A stretch of 19,529 bases of DNA from Prevotella sp. UBA4376 (GCA_002391185.1 DGRY01000026.1:917-20445), one strand, 5' to 3'. Shown: positions 6,225-15,047, numbered from the stretch's first letter. The notes: generated by a model not told the origin, from the sequence alone. A program made the numbers and translations.

Positions 6225-9038
6225 ATGAAACTTAAAAACATCTTGATAGTTACTCTGTTGCTCATTACGAGTGCTATCCAGGCTCAGATGGTGATACCAT
6301 TTGATAAGGATGTTAGAACCGGAAAACTTCCTAATGGCCTAACCTATTACATCCGTTATAATAATTGGCCAGAGCATCGTGCCAATTTTTATATTGCGCA
6401 GAAAGTAGGCTCTATTCAGGAGGAGGAAAGTCAGCGTGGATTGGCTCACTTCCTTGAGCACATGGCATTTAATGGAAGTGATAACTTCAAGGGCAATTCG
6501 CTTATAGAGTGGTGCCGTTCAATAGGTGTTGAATTTGGTGGCGACTTGAATGCTTTCACAAGTATTGATAAGACTGTTTACAATATTGATAATGTTCCAA
6601 CAACACGTCAGTCGGCTCTCGACAGTTGTCTGCTCATCCTTCGTGACTGGTCGGCAGGACTGAGTCTTGAACAGGAGGAGATAGACAAGGAACGTGGTGT
6701 TATTCACGAGGAGTGGCGTTTGCGTACAAGTGCATCAAGCCGTATGTTTGAACGCAATCTTCCTGCTCTCTATCCTGGTAGCAAGTATGGACTTCGCTAT
6801 CCAATTGGTTTGATGAGTGTTGTTGACAATTTCAAGCGAAAGGAACTTGTTGATTACTATCACAAGTGGTATCATCCATCTCACCAAGGAATTATCGTTG
6901 TAGGAGATGTTGATGTTGACCATGTAGAAGCAGAAATAAAGAAACTCTTTGCAGGAATCAAGAATCCTGAGAACGAGGCTCCTATTGTTGATGAGAAAGT
7001 TCCAGATACAGCAGAACCAATAGTTATTATTGACAAGGATAAGGAGTATCAGGCTTCGTCTGTAGAACTGATTATGAAGCATGATGTATATCCTGATTCG
7101 TTGAAAGGGCGACTTGATTATTTTGTTTATCAGTTTGCTCTTGGTGCAGCAAACTCTATGCTTAGCCAGCGTTTAGCAGAAGCTGCTCAAAAAGAAAACT
7201 GTCCTTATGTAGAAGCAGGCGCTGGTTATGGCGATTATATATTTGCTAAGACAAAGGATGCTTTTGAGTTGAGCGCTACTCCTAAGGATATGAGTCTTGT
7301 TGCTCCTGCTCTCAAAGCTGTTGCCGTTGAGGCTCGTCGTGCTGCTGAATTTGGTTTCACAGCTACCGAGTACGATCGCTACAAGGAATCATTCATGAGC
7401 TCTCTTGACAAGATGTATAGCAACAAGGACAAGCGTTACAACAGCCAGTTCTACAATGAGTGTCTTGCTCATTTCCTTGAAAGCGAGCCTATGCCTGGTA
7501 TAGATTATGAATATCAGGCTTACAAGCAGATTGTTCCTGCTATTCCTGTAGAGGCTGTAAATGAAGTGATGAAGGAATTGTTCTTGAAGAACGACAGCAA
7601 TATCGTTATCCTTAATTTCAACAACGAGAAAGAAGGAAATGTTTATCCAACAAAGGAACTGCTTGTAAAGGCCTTGAACGAGGCTCGTGCAGAAAATATT
7701 TCTGCTTATGTTGATAATGTAAAGAATGAACCTATTCTTTCAAAACTTCCTAAGGCTGGAAAAATCAAGAGCGAGAAGAAGAATGACAAGTTTGGATATA
7801 CCGAGCTTACACTCTCTAATGGTGTTAGAGTTATTCTCAAGAAGACCGACTACAAGAAAGATCAAGTGATTCTCACAGGTCGTGGTAATGGCGGTATGTC
7901 GCTCTATGGACTTAATGACTATGTGAACGTCAATATGTTCAATAGCGTTATTGGTGCAAGTGGTTTGGGTAATTTCTCAAATACCGAACTTAGAAAAGCT
8001 CTTGCCGGCAAGATTGCTTCTGCTGGAATCTCTATGGGAGCTAAGTATATGAATGCATCAGGAAACTCTACTCCAAAGGATGTAGAAACAATGTTGCAGT
8101 TGTTGTATCTGCACTTCACAAATATCAAGAAGGACGAAGAATCATACAACAATCTTATCAAGTCAACAGAAATAAGCTTGAAGAACCGCAATCTCTCACC
8201 AGAGGTGGCTTTCCAGGATTCTGTTACAGGAACACTCTATGATCATAATCCATATGTTGCTCCTATAACTCTTGAACGTCTTGGTGAGGTTTCTTACGAC
8301 CGTATTCTGCAGATTGCCAAGGAAAATACAGCAAGCGCTAAGGACTGGACATTCACTATTATTGGTAATTACGACGAGAAGACAATACGTCCACTCATCT
8401 GTCAGTATCTGGGTGCCTTGCCTACAAAGAAAAAGATTGCTAAGGGACATCGCTTGGCTGATATGACCAACAAAAATGTTGATAATATCTTCAACCGCAA
8501 GATGGAAACTCCAAAGGCTAACTGCCTGAAGATATGGACAAACAACAAGATGGAGTGGAATCAGGAACGTGAAATTCAGGCAAGTATTGCAGGAGAAATA
8601 CTCTCTATGGTTTATCTGAAGCAGATTCGTGAGGAGGCAAGTGCAGCTTATTCATGTGGTGCACAAGGCGCATTTGGCTATGACGAAGACGGAAGTCGTG
8701 CTTATGTTCTCGCATCTTGTCCTATGAAACCAGAGAAGAAGGAACTTGCCATGAAGATTATGGACGATGAAGTTCCAAACTTGGCAGAGAAATGTGATGC
8801 CGAGATGCTTGACAAGGTTAAGAAGGCTATGGTTAAGCAGTTGGACGATGCTCTCAAGACCAACGGTTATTGGCTTAGCATCATCACAGCCTACGACCGC
8901 TATGGCTTTGACTTGAATTCAAACAACAAAACTCTTATTGAAAGCCAGACACCAGAAAAGATTAGTGCTTTCATGAAAGAGTTCTTGAAAAACGCCAATA
9001 AGATTACCATTGCAATGCTTCCTGAAGAGGCAAAATAA
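6225..9038 (+). CDS. Secreted M16-family zinc peptidase (PqqL/pitrilysin-like, two tandem halves)
   Basis: 937 residues from the ATG at 6225, which begins a signal peptide (MKLKNILIVTLLLITSAIQA, cleaved near residue 20-21). An upstream in-frame ATG at 6183 would lie at the promoter and is rejected. The inverted zinc motif HFLEH is at 75-79 and the third ligand Glu156 sits in EEIDKERGVIHEE, exactly the HxxEH-x76-E spacing of M16 enzymes. The chain has the double-clamshell arrangement: an active N-half and an inactive C-half (from about residue 515), joined by a Lys-rich linker. Such proteins in Bacteroidetes are periplasmic or outer-membrane-associated oligopeptidases. Substrate unknown. It is flanked by its own promoter and terminator, so it is monocistronic. 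Confidence 0.94.
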   Translation: MKLKNILIVTLLLITSAIQAQMVIPFDKDVRTGKLPNGLTYYIRYNNWPEHRANFYIAQKVGSIQEEESQRGLAHFLEHMAFNGSDNFKGNSLIEWCRSIGVEFGGDLNAFTSIDKTVYNIDNVPTTRQSALDSCLLILRDWSAGLSLEQEEIDKERGVIHEEWRLRTSASSRMFERNLPALYPGSKYGLRYPIGLMSVVDNFKRKELVDYYHKWYHPSHQGIIVVGDVDVDHVEAEIKKLFAGIKNPENEAPIVDEKVPDTAEPIVIIDKDKEYQASSVELIMKHDVYPDSLKGRLDYFVYQFALGAANSMLSQRLAEAAQKENCPYVEAGAGYGDYIFAKTKDAFELSATPKDMSLVAPALKAVAVEARRAAEFGFTATEYDRYKESFMSSLDKMYSNKDKRYNSQFYNECLAHFLESEPMPGIDYEYQAYKQIVPAIPVEAVNEVMKELFLKNDSNIVILNFNNEKEGNVYPTKELLVKALNEARAENISAYVDNVKNEPILSKLPKAGKIKSEKKNDKFGYTELTLSNGVRVILKKTDYKKDQVILTGRGNGGMSLYGLNDYVNVNMFNSVIGASGLGNFSNTELRKALAGKIASAGISMGAKYMNASGNSTPKDVETMLQLLYLHFTNIKKDEESYNNLIKSTEISLKNRNLSPEVAFQDSVTGTLYDHNPYVAPITLERLGEVSYDRILQIAKENTASAKDWTFTIIGNYDEKTIRPLICQYLGALPTKKKIAKGHRLADMTNKNVDNIFNRKMETPKANCLKIWTNNKMEWNQEREIQASIAGEILSMVYLKQIREEASAAYSCGAQGAFGYDEDGSRAYVLASCPMKPEKKELAMKIMDDEVPNLAEKCDAEMLDKVKKAMVKQLDDALKTNGYWLSIITAYDRYGFDLNSNNKTLIESQTPEKISAFMKEFLKNANKITIAMLPEEAK

Positions 9039-9057
9039 GGGTAACTTTAAAACATAT

Positions 9058-9092
9058 AAAAAGGTGGATATCAGCACGATATCCGCCTTTTT
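9058..9092 (+). terminator. Intrinsic terminator of the M16 peptidase gene
   Basis: AAAAAGGTGGATA (9058-9070) pairs with TATCCGCCTTTTT (9080-9092) with one G-T wobble and a 9-nt loop; the stem runs into a T tract. It lies 20 nt after the stop codon. Confidence 0.88.
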
Positions 9093-9104
9093 TCGTGTTT
9101 TCCC

Positions 9105-9135
9105 TTTGCGCAATCAAAAATAAGTAGTAACTTTG
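9105..9135 (+). promoter_or_regulatory. Consensus Bacteroidetes promoter of metK
   Basis: TTTG (-33 box, 9105-9108), 19-bp spacer, TAACTTTG (-7 box, 9128-9135). This is a full match to the primary sigma consensus of the phylum and sits just after the upstream terminator. It predicts a leader of about 35 nt before the metK ATG. Confidence 0.85.
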
Positions 9136-9175
9136 CACATTCAATAAGGTATTAATAAAATTAAAGATTATATAT

Positions 9176-10432
9176 ATGTCATATTTGTTCTCTTCAGAAT
9201 CAGTTTCAGAAGGACATCCTGATAAGGTTGCCGACCAGATTTCAGATGCGTTGCTCGACCAGTTCTTGGCTTATGATCCAGAGTCTCATTGCGCTATAGA
9301 GACTTTTGATACCACAGGTCAGGTGGTTATTATGGGTGAGGTGCGCTCAAAGGAATATATTGATTTGCAGACCATCGCCCGTAAAACTATTAACAGGATT
9401 GGTTACACTAAGGCAGAATATCAGTTTGATGGCAACAGCTGTGGTATTCTTACAGCAATTCATGAGCAGAGCGATGATATCAATCGTGGAGTTTCTCGTG
9501 AAGAGGAAGAAAATCAGGGCGCAGGCGACCAAGGAATGATGTTTGGTTATGCTTGTAATGAAACAGAGAACTATATGCCTGTAACTCTTGACCTTGCTCA
9601 CCTCATTATGCGTGTGCTTGCTGATATACGCAAGGAAGGTAAGGAAATGACTTATCTGCGTCCAGACTCAAAGAGCCAGGTAACAATAGAGTATAGTGAT
9701 GACAATATTCCACAACGCATAGATACTATCGTCGTATCTACACAGCACGACCAATTTATGGACGATGATGAAGCTATGCTCGCAAAGATAAAGGAAGATG
9801 TTCTAAATATTCTTATGCCTCGTGTTAAGGCTCAACTCTCAGATAAGGTTCTTTCTTTGTTTAACGATGATATTAAGTATTTCGTTAATCCTACAGGAAA
9901 ATTCGTTATCGGAGGCCCTCATGGTGATACAGGTCTTACCGGACGTAAGATTATTGTTGATACCTATGGAGGTAAAGGTGCTCATGGCGGTGGCGCATTC
10001 TCAGGAAAGGATCCTTCAAAAGTTGACCGTTCTGCAGCTTATGCAGCACGTTATATCGCTAAGAACATGGTTGCTGCAGGTGTAGCTGACGAGATGCTTG
10101 TTCAGTTGGCTTATGCTATTGGTGTTGCTGAGCCAGTAAGCGTATTTGTTGATACCTATGGCCGTAGCAACGTTAAAATGAGCAACGGTGAGATTGCTGA
10201 ATGGATAAAGAGTCATTTTGATCTTCGTCCAAAGGCAATTGAACGCACTTTAAAGCTTCGTCAGCCTATCTATCTTGAGACTGCAGCTTATGGTCACATG
10301 GGACGTAAGAACGAAGTCGTTTCCAAGACATTCACAAGTCGATATCACGAGACAAAGGTTATGAATGTAGAGCTTTTCACATGGGAGAAGCTTGATAAAG
10401 TTAATGAAATCAAGGAGGCATTCGCTCTCTAA
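9176..10432 (+). CDS. metK: S-adenosylmethionine synthetase
   Basis: Makes S-adenosylmethionine from methionine and ATP in the cytoplasm. 418 residues, a normal length for Bacteroidetes MetK, which are slightly longer than the E. coli enzyme. Motifs: [16 protein letters not shown] (13-28) with active-site His14 and Asp16, the hexapeptide GAGDQG (115-120) followed by MMFGYA, and the P-loop-like GGGAFSGKD (271-279). It has a strong promoter upstream and its TAA overlaps the ATG of the next gene (TAATG), coupling it to the membrane-protein gene. No SAM riboswitch fold is possible in the roughly 35-nt leader. Confidence 0.98.
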   Translation: MSYLFSSESVSEGHPDKVADQISDALLDQFLAYDPESHCAIETFDTTGQVVIMGEVRSKEYIDLQTIARKTINRIGYTKAEYQFDGNSCGILTAIHEQSDDINRGVSREEEENQGAGDQGMMFGYACNETENYMPVTLDLAHLIMRVLADIRKEGKEMTYLRPDSKSQVTIEYSDDNIPQRIDTIVVSTQHDQFMDDDEAMLAKIKEDVLNILMPRVKAQLSDKVLSLFNDDIKYFVNPTGKFVIGGPHGDTGLTGRKIIVDTYGGKGAHGGGAFSGKDPSKVDRSAAYAARYIAKNMVAAGVADEMLVQLAYAIGVAEPVSVFVDTYGRSNVKMSNGEIAEWIKSHFDLRPKAIERTLKLRQPIYLETAAYGHMGRKNEVVSKTFTSRYHETKVMNVELFTWEKLDKVNEIKEAFAL

Positions 10433-11454
10433 TGTTTCAAACAGATTCTATATCGCATTCTTTATGGGGACTTTCGGATTCTGCAAATGTGCAGACTCCA
10501 AAAGTTCATCGACAGCCAACTCCTGCTCAAGTGCTGAGTTGGTTGCCGCGTAATGCTACGCCCCAACAGCAGGATTCTGCTATTCAGGCAAATATCACTC
10601 CTTCTGAGATTCATTGGAGTTCACGGCCTGATACTCTTCATTTACCTGGACAGTCAGTTGGAAAGAGTTTTCGTGATGTCTCTCTTCCACAATACTATAA
10701 ACACTCGTATTTCTCAAAATCTCCGCTTTTTCATCCTGAAATATCGGGGGGGAGACAAGGGGTATCGGGTGACCCTATTCCATATACTATTGCTGGTGAT
10801 AATCTTATTACCAGCATTCTTCTTGGCTGTTTTGTGCTTACCTTGACAGCTTATTCTGTTTCTCGAGGTTTTATAGAGCGACAGGTGAAGAAGTTCTTTT
10901 ATGTGCAACATGGAAAGACTACCGCTGTTACAGAAACAGCCTCAGAATTGCGTTTTCAGTTGTTCTTAGTCTTGCAGACCAGTTTGTTGCAGGCTCTCGT
11001 GTTTTTCTTTTACACTAGTTCTGTAAGCTCAGATACGTATGTGCTTGAACAATATCAGGTGATAGGCATCTATGGTGCCATGTTTGCATGTTATTACGCT
11101 TTTAAGTTCATGATGTATTTCTTGACTAATATGGTGTTCTTTGATAAGGGTAGGAATGAGCAATGGCTTAAATCATTTTTATTTATAATTTCGTCCACGG
11201 GATTGCTTTTGTTTCCAGCCGTAATGTTACTTGCTTATTTTGATATGGCAATAAAAACAGTGGCTGTTTATACCCTTGTTGTTATCGTTTTGTCCAAAGT
11301 TCTGACATTCTTCAAGACATATATCATCTTTTTCCGTCAAAATGGGCGGTTTCTGCAAAATATTTTGTACTTTTGTGCCCTTGAAATCATGCCCTTACTT
11401 AGCATGTTGGGGGTAATGATTACCGCAAATAGTTATTTGAAAGTAAATTATTAG
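10432..11454 (+). CDS. DUF4271-like multi-spanning membrane protein
   Basis: 340 residues. The first 120 are soluble, rich in Pro, Gln and Ser, without a signal peptide. Then come about six hydrophobic helices (about 127-144, 178-197, 208-234, 247-269, 277-296, 309-331). The PIPYTIAGDNLITSILL start of the membrane part and the LRFQLFLVLQTSLLQALVFFF helix match my memory of DUF4271, a Bacteroidetes-restricted family that usually lies next to hemD. Function unknown. It overlaps metK by one base and hemD starts 10 nt downstream, so all three probably share a transcript. A run of seven G (10746-10752) encodes part of the soluble linker. Confidence 0.8.
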   Translation: MFQTDSISHSLWGLSDSANVQTPKVHRQPTPAQVLSWLPRNATPQQQDSAIQANITPSEIHWSSRPDTLHLPGQSVGKSFRDVSLPQYYKHSYFSKSPLFHPEISGGRQGVSGDPIPYTIAGDNLITSILLGCFVLTLTAYSVSRGFIERQVKKFFYVQHGKTTAVTETASELRFQLFLVLQTSLLQALVFFFYTSSVSSDTYVLEQYQVIGIYGAMFACYYAFKFMMYFLTNMVFFDKGRNEQWLKSFLFIISSTGLLLFPAVMLLAYFDMAIKTVAVYTLVVIVLSKVLTFFKTYIIFFRQNGRFLQNILYFCALEIMPLLSMLGVMITANSYLKVNY

Positions 11455-11464
11455 GACACGTACA

Positions 11465-12214
11465 ATGATAAAGAAGATTCTGGTGTCACAGCCAAAGCCA
11501 ACCAGCGAACGTTCTCCATATTTTGATATAGAGAAGGAATTTGGTGTTGACTTGGTATTCCGTCCATTCTTTAAGGTGGAGGGTTTATCGTCAAGAGAGT
11601 TTCGTCAGCAGAAAGTTAGTATCCTGGAACATACTGCAGTAGTTTTCACATCTCGTCATGCTATTGATAACTATTTCAAACTTGCAAAAGAGATGCGTCT
11701 TACCATTCCTGAAGACATGAAGTATTTCTGTCCTATAGAGACTATTGCGCTTTACATTCAGAAGTATGTGCAGTATCGCAAGCGTAAAGTATTCTTTGGA
11801 GAAACAGGAAAAATTCAGGATTTAGTTCCTTTGATGGCTAAGCATAAAACAGAGAAATATCTTGTTCCTCTAAGTAGTGTGCATAATGATGATATCAAGG
11901 AGATGCTTGATGCAAAGAAGATTAATCACACCGAGTGTGTCATGTATCGCACCGTAAGCAATGACTTTACAGAAGAGGAGAAGGCAGCTTTCGATTATGA
12001 TATGCTTGTGTTCTTTAGTCCTACAGGTGTAAAGGCTTTGTTCCAGAATTTCCCTGATTTCAAGCAAGGTGATATCAAGATTGCTGCATTTGGTCCGGCT
12101 ACAGCTAAGGAGGTTGTTGCTCAGGGCTTGCGTCTTGATCTTGAAGCTCCATCACAGAAGTTCCCTTCTATGACAATGGCGCTTAAGGATTATCTTAAGA
12201 AGAACAATAAGTAA
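11465..12214 (+). CDS. hemD: Uroporphyrinogen-III synthase
   Basis: 249 residues, a HemD/HEM4-fold protein: two similar alpha/beta lobes. N-terminal VSQPKPTSERSPYFDIEKEF, then AVVFTSRHAIDNYF (about 57-70), KYLVPLSSVHNDDI, VMYRTVSNDF and the lobe-1 return VFFSPTGVKALFQNFPDF, IKIAAFGPATAKEVVAQGLRLDLEAP near the C-terminus. Enzymes of this family cyclise hydroxymethylbilane with inversion of ring D to give uroporphyrinogen III. HemD sequences are poorly conserved, so the assignment rests on these lobe motifs and on the hemD-rnpA-yidD order common in Bacteroidetes. No other haem genes are in the window. Confidence 0.88.
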   Translation: MIKKILVSQPKPTSERSPYFDIEKEFGVDLVFRPFFKVEGLSSREFRQQKVSILEHTAVVFTSRHAIDNYFKLAKEMRLTIPEDMKYFCPIETIALYIQKYVQYRKRKVFFGETGKIQDLVPLMAKHKTEKYLVPLSSVHNDDIKEMLDAKKINHTECVMYRTVSNDFTEEEKAAFDYDMLVFFSPTGVKALFQNFPDFKQGDIKIAAFGPATAKEVVAQGLRLDLEAPSQKFPSMTMALKDYLKKNNK

Positions 12215-12227
12215 AAATACATATTCG

Positions 12228-12617
12228 TTGACAACAATAACTCTAAGAAAGGCTGAGCGACTTAATAGCAAGAAAGCTATTGATACGCTTTTTACCGGGG
12301 GGGGCAGCAGTTCTATGTCGGCTTTTCCTATTAGAGTTGTGTATCGTCTTGTGGAACCTCAGCCTAATGCAGCTCAAATTCAGATGCTTGTAAGTGTTCC
12401 TAAGAAACATTTTAAGCGGGCTGTTAAGCGCAATAGGGTGAAAAGGCAGATACGCGAAGCCTATCGCAAGCACAAATATGTTCTTTGGGATAAGGCTTCA
12501 GAAGGAGATAAGGCTCTTTTGCTCTCGTTTATATGGCTTGATGATAATCTTCATGATAGTGTAGATATTGATTCGTGTGTGGCTCGTTTGCTAACTCGTA
12601 TTGCAGAAAAGCTATGA
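12228..12617 (+). CDS. rnpA: Ribonuclease P protein component
   Basis: 129 residues, the protein subunit that helps RNase P RNA process tRNA 5' ends. The basic RNP helix motif is intact: [28 protein letters not shown] spans 56-83 with the RNR core at 68-70. The start is TTG at 12228: no ATG or GTG lies in frame before the preceding stop, and the next ATG (codon 30) would remove the conserved [17 protein letters not shown] segment. A run of eight G (12297-12304) encodes Gly24-Gly26 in the glycine turn. It is 13 nt after hemD and its stop overlaps the yidD start by 4 nt (ATGA). Confidence 0.95.
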   Translation: MTTITLRKAERLNSKKAIDTLFTGGGSSSMSAFPIRVVYRLVEPQPNAAQIQMLVSVPKKHFKRAVKRNRVKRQIREAYRKHKYVLWDKASEGDKALLLSFIWLDDNLHDSVDIDSCVARLLTRIAEKL

Positions 12618-12865
12618 ATCGTTTGAAGAAAATATTGCATTACATGGGCTTGCCTTTCACATGGGCTCTTGTGTTGCCTATTCTGTTCTATCAGAAGTTC
12701 ATTACTCCTTATACTCCTCCTTCGTGCAGGTTTACTCCTACATGCTCGGAATATGCTCGACAGGCATTATTAAAACATGGTCCTGTAAAAGGTTTTATTC
12801 TTGCTATCTGGCGAATATTAAGATGTAATCCATGGGGTGGAAGTGGTTACGATCCAGTTCCGTAA
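12614..12865 (+). CDS. yidD: Membrane protein insertion efficiency factor YidD
   Basis: 83 residues. Short amphipathic membrane-associated protein thought to help YidC-dependent insertion at the inner membrane. Motifs: [23 protein letters not shown] (26-48), with the conserved cysteines 38, 44 and 71, then [29 protein letters not shown] at the end. The start at 12614 (ATGA overlap with rnpA) gives the expected N-terminus MNRLKKIL; a GTG at 12575 in frame would add 13 non-family residues. Coupled translation with rnpA is the usual arrangement. Confidence 0.96.
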   Translation: MNRLKKILHYMGLPFTWALVLPILFYQKFITPYTPPSCRFTPTCSEYARQALLKHGPVKGFILAIWRILRCNPWGGSGYDPVP

Positions 12866-12950
12866 GTTGTCCTTCTTAAGGCGCCCCAATAACTTTATAT
12901 AAAAACTCATAAAGTCTTTTTATACTAAGGCTTTTGGAAATAAAGAAAAA

Positions 12951-14249
12951 ATGAAGAATTTTGTTGAAGAATTGAAATGGCGTGGTATGCTGGCTCAGAT
13001 CATGCCTGGTACAGAAGAGTATCTGCAGGAGCATCTCGTTTCTGCATATTTAGGTACTGACCCTACAGCCGATTCTCTTCACATAGGTCACCTTTGTGGT
13101 ATCATGATGCTTCGTCACCTGCAGCGTTGTGGACATAAGCCTTATCTGCTTGTTGGTGGTGCTACTGGTATGATTGGTGACCCTTCAGGTAAGAGTCAGG
13201 AGCGTAATCTTCTTGATGAGGCTACTCTGCTTCATAATCAAGAGGCTATCAAGAAGCAGGTGAGCAAGTTCCTTGATTTTGATAGCACAGAGCCTAACAA
13301 GGCTGAACTTGTAAACAACTACGACTGGATGAAGAACTTCACCTTCCTCGATTTTGCTCGTGAGGTAGGTAAGCACATCACAGTAAACTATATGATGGCT
13401 AAGGATTCTGTTCAGAAGCGTTTGAACGGTGAGGCTCGTGATGGTTTGTCATTCACAGAGTTTACCTATCAGCTCCTTCAGGGCTACGACTTCCTTTACC
13501 AATATCAGAAATATGGTGTGCGTTTGCAGCTTGGTGGTAACGACCAGTGGGGTAATATGACTACTGGTACAGAACTTATCCGTCGCACCTTGGGTAATGA
13601 TGCAGAGGCTTTCTGTCTCACTTGTCCTCTTATCACAAAGGCTGATGGTAAGAAGTTTGGTAAGACCGAGAGTGGTAATGTTTGGCTCGACCGCAACCGC
13701 ACTACTCCTTATGCTTTCTATCAGTTTTGGCTTAATGTCAGCGATGATGATGCAGAGCGCTACATCAAGATATTTACCGACCTTGATCAGCCAACTATCG
13801 AGGCTCTTATTGCTGAGCACAAGCAGGATCCTGGTCGTCGTATTCTTCAGAAGCGTTTGGCTGAGGAGGTAACAGTAATGGTTCATTCTCAGGAAGATCT
13901 TGATATGGCTATTGCAGCATCAAATATTCTCTTTGGCAAAGCAACAAAGGATTCTCTTGCAGCTCTTGATGAGGCTACTCTTAATGATGTGTTCAAGGAT
14001 GTTCCTCACTATGATCTTTCAAAGGATCAGCTTGGGCAACCTGCTGTTGATGTGTTCTGTCAGGAGGGTTGGGATATCTTCCCTTCAAAGAGCGAAATGC
14101 GCAAGCTGGTAAAGGGTAATGGTGTTTCTTTGAATAAAGAGAAGCTTACAGCTTTCGATCAGCCTGTAACAGCCGAGGATCTTATTGATGGCAAATATTT
14201 GCTTGTTCAGAGAGGTAAGAAGAACTATTATCTCATTACTGTTAAGTAA
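12951..14249 (+). CDS. tyrS: Tyrosyl-tRNA synthetase
   Basis: 432 residues, class I aminoacyl-tRNA synthetase that charges tRNA-Tyr. HIGH signature at 44-47 ([10 protein letters not shown]), tyrosine-binding [10 protein letters not shown] at 193-202, and KFGKT at 235-239 as the KMSKS counterpart. The C-terminal part (about 365-430) is an S4-type RNA-binding domain, with [20 protein letters not shown] and [12 protein letters not shown]. All motifs are complete. An 85-nt gap separates it from yidD; I see no clear TAnnTTTG box there, so it may be read from the hemD-rnpA-yidD transcript. An A/T-rich region follows before the tRNA promoter. Confidence 0.97.
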   Translation: MKNFVEELKWRGMLAQIMPGTEEYLQEHLVSAYLGTDPTADSLHIGHLCGIMMLRHLQRCGHKPYLLVGGATGMIGDPSGKSQERNLLDEATLLHNQEAIKKQVSKFLDFDSTEPNKAELVNNYDWMKNFTFLDFAREVGKHITVNYMMAKDSVQKRLNGEARDGLSFTEFTYQLLQGYDFLYQYQKYGVRLQLGGNDQWGNMTTGTELIRRTLGNDAEAFCLTCPLITKADGKKFGKTESGNVWLDRNRTTPYAFYQFWLNVSDDDAERYIKIFTDLDQPTIEALIAEHKQDPGRRILQKRLAEEVTVMVHSQEDLDMAIAASNILFGKATKDSLAALDEATLNDVFKDVPHYDLSKDQLGQPAVDVFCQEGWDIFPSKSEMRKLVKGNGVSLNKEKLTAFDQPVTAEDLIDGKYLLVQRGKKNYYLITVK

Positions 14250-14306
14250 AAAAAAGATTGTTGGTTGCTTTTTGAGCTATTAAAAGCAATAAAAAATGAA
14301 AAAACA

Positions 14307-14338
14307 TTTGGTAGTGGCATAAAAATCCACTACCTTTG
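14307..14338 (+). promoter_or_regulatory. Promoter of the tRNA-Gln gene
   Basis: TTTG (-33, 14307-14310), 20-bp spacer, TACCTTTG (-7, 14331-14338): a full Bacteroidetes primary-sigma promoter ending 31 nt before the mature tRNA 5' end. Confidence 0.85.
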
Positions 14339-14369
14339 CACAGTTGAAATAAAATTCAGCAAAAACGAT

Positions 14370-14440
14370 TGTCCTATGGTGTAATGGTAGCACTACAGTT
14401 TTTGGTTCTGTCAGTGGTGGTTCGAATCCGCCTGGGACAA
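14370..14440 (+). tRNA. trnQ: tRNA-Gln (anticodon TTG)
   Basis: 71 nt that fold as a full cloverleaf. Acceptor stem TGTCCTA/TGGGACA (one G-T pair), D stem GTGT/GCAC, anticodon stem ACAGT/TCTGT with loop TTTTGGT, so the anticodon is TTG (reads CAA, and CAG by wobble). The T arm is GGTGG-TTCGAAT-CCGCC. The discriminator base is A and no CCA is encoded, so CCA is added after transcription. It has its own promoter and terminator. A protein-like open frame across this region is spurious. Confidence 0.97.
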
Positions 14441-14442
14441 CG

Positions 14443-14477
14443 AAAAAGCCTGATTGCTTATGCAGTCAGGCTTTTTT
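14443..14477 (+). terminator. Intrinsic terminator after tRNA-Gln
   Basis: AAGCCTGATTGC pairs with GCAGTCAGGCTT (one wobble) around a 4-nt loop, flanked by A and T tracts. It begins only 3 nt after the mature tRNA end. Confidence 0.9.
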
Positions 14478-14526
14478 CGTATTGTAATGTTGTTTACTCT
14501 TGTTTCATGTGTATTATATACTATAT

Positions 14527-14570
14527 TTTCACCTATAATTCCTTTATAATGCCTCTATAATCCGTCTATA
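14527..14570 (-). repeat. 11-bp tandem repeat element, copy B (inverted relative to copy A)
   Basis: On the minus strand: TATAGACGGAT (14570-14560), TATAGAGGCAT (14559-14549), TATAAAGGAAT (14548-14538), then a degenerate TATAGGTGAAA (14537-14527). The unit order matches copy A at 5161-5204, and the first 41 or so bases align without gaps with about four mismatches. It lies between the tRNA terminator and the sigma-factor remnant. Function unknown. Confidence 0.75.
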
Positions 14571-14697
14571 TTGTGTATGGTATGGGTATCTATCCCAAGA
14601 ATATAAATATTTTTGTACTTTTTCCTAAAAAAAACTCTATTTTTCTTGTAATAATTGTGTAACTTCGTTGTCTATTAACTGAAACTAAATAAAATAA

Positions 14698-14826
14698 ATG
14701 GAAGACAAGGAAATTATAGAGCGAATAATAAAGCATGGTGATACTAAATGCTATGCTGAGATTGTGAAACGCTATTCGGGCACGATTTATTCCAAGGTGC
14801 TGCGATTGGTGAAGCAGTCTTTATGA
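14698..14826 (+). pseudogene. ECF sigma factor remnant (first 42 codons)
   Basis: From the ATG at 14698 the frame encodes MEDKEIIERIIKHGDTKCYA, then EIVKRYSGTIYSKVLRLVKQSL and stops at TGA (14824-14826). Up to LRLVK this is the start of sigma-70 region 2 in extracytoplasmic-function sigma factors, with the hallmark YAEIVKRYSGTIYSKVLRLV helix. The -10 recognition part of region 2 and all of region 4 are missing, so it cannot act as a sigma factor. Intact relatives are about 160-190 residues. A TAACTTCG sequence at 14660-14667 is one base from the -7 consensus and may be the old promoter. The break seems to be a deletion joining it to the tail of a second gene (next entry). Confidence 0.8.
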
Positions 14827-14951
14827 GGATTCCTGATATTGGTTTGTGGATTACAATAGCAGCAGGTATTGGCTTGGGCCTCTTTGTTTCGTTCTTCATC
14901 AAGCGTGCGCTTATGAAGCATGATGCAGAGAAAAAACAAGAAATAGATTGA
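14823..14951 (+). pseudogene. C-terminal membrane-helix fragment, probably of an anti-sigma or companion protein
   Basis: 42 codons, in a different frame from the sigma fragment and overlapping it by 4 nt (ATGA). The sequence starts MRIPDIGLWITIAAGIGLGL and has one strong membrane helix (residues about 7-25) followed by a basic tail ending KHDAEKKQEID. The frame is also open upstream of the ATG (GEAVF), which suggests that the ATG is internal to a former longer protein. In many Bacteroidetes an ECF sigma gene is followed by a short membrane anti-sigma-like gene, and this would fit its last helix. It could still be translated as a 42-residue membrane peptide. No homologue recognised with certainty. 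Confidence 0.55.
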
Positions 14952-14975
14952 TTATCAGATTATAACAATAATATT

Positions 14976-15013
14976 AGGCATGTTGTTCCATTGTGGAATA
15001 GTATGCCTTTTTT
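14976..15013 (+). terminator. Intrinsic terminator of the sigma-remnant locus
   Basis: AGGCATGTTGTTCCA pairs with TGGAATAGTATGCCT (several wobbles) around a short TTG loop and is followed by TTTTTT. It closes the decayed locus 25 nt after its last stop. Confidence 0.8.
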
Positions 15014-15047
15014 GTGTGTTTGTATCTTGCAAATTAAGTTTTTTTTG

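Noticed and set aside
9136..9175. SAM riboswitch before metK
   Set aside because: Only about 35-40 nt lie between the promoter and the start codon, too short, and no conserved stems are seen.
14265..14289. Terminator after tyrS
   Set aside because: An 8-bp AT-rich stem (TTGCTTTT/AAAAGCAA) is followed by A-rich, not T-rich sequence; too weak to call.
14369..14560. 63-codon open frame on the plus strand
   Set aside because: It runs through the tRNA-Gln gene and its terminator and uses a non-ATG start; no protein-like signal.
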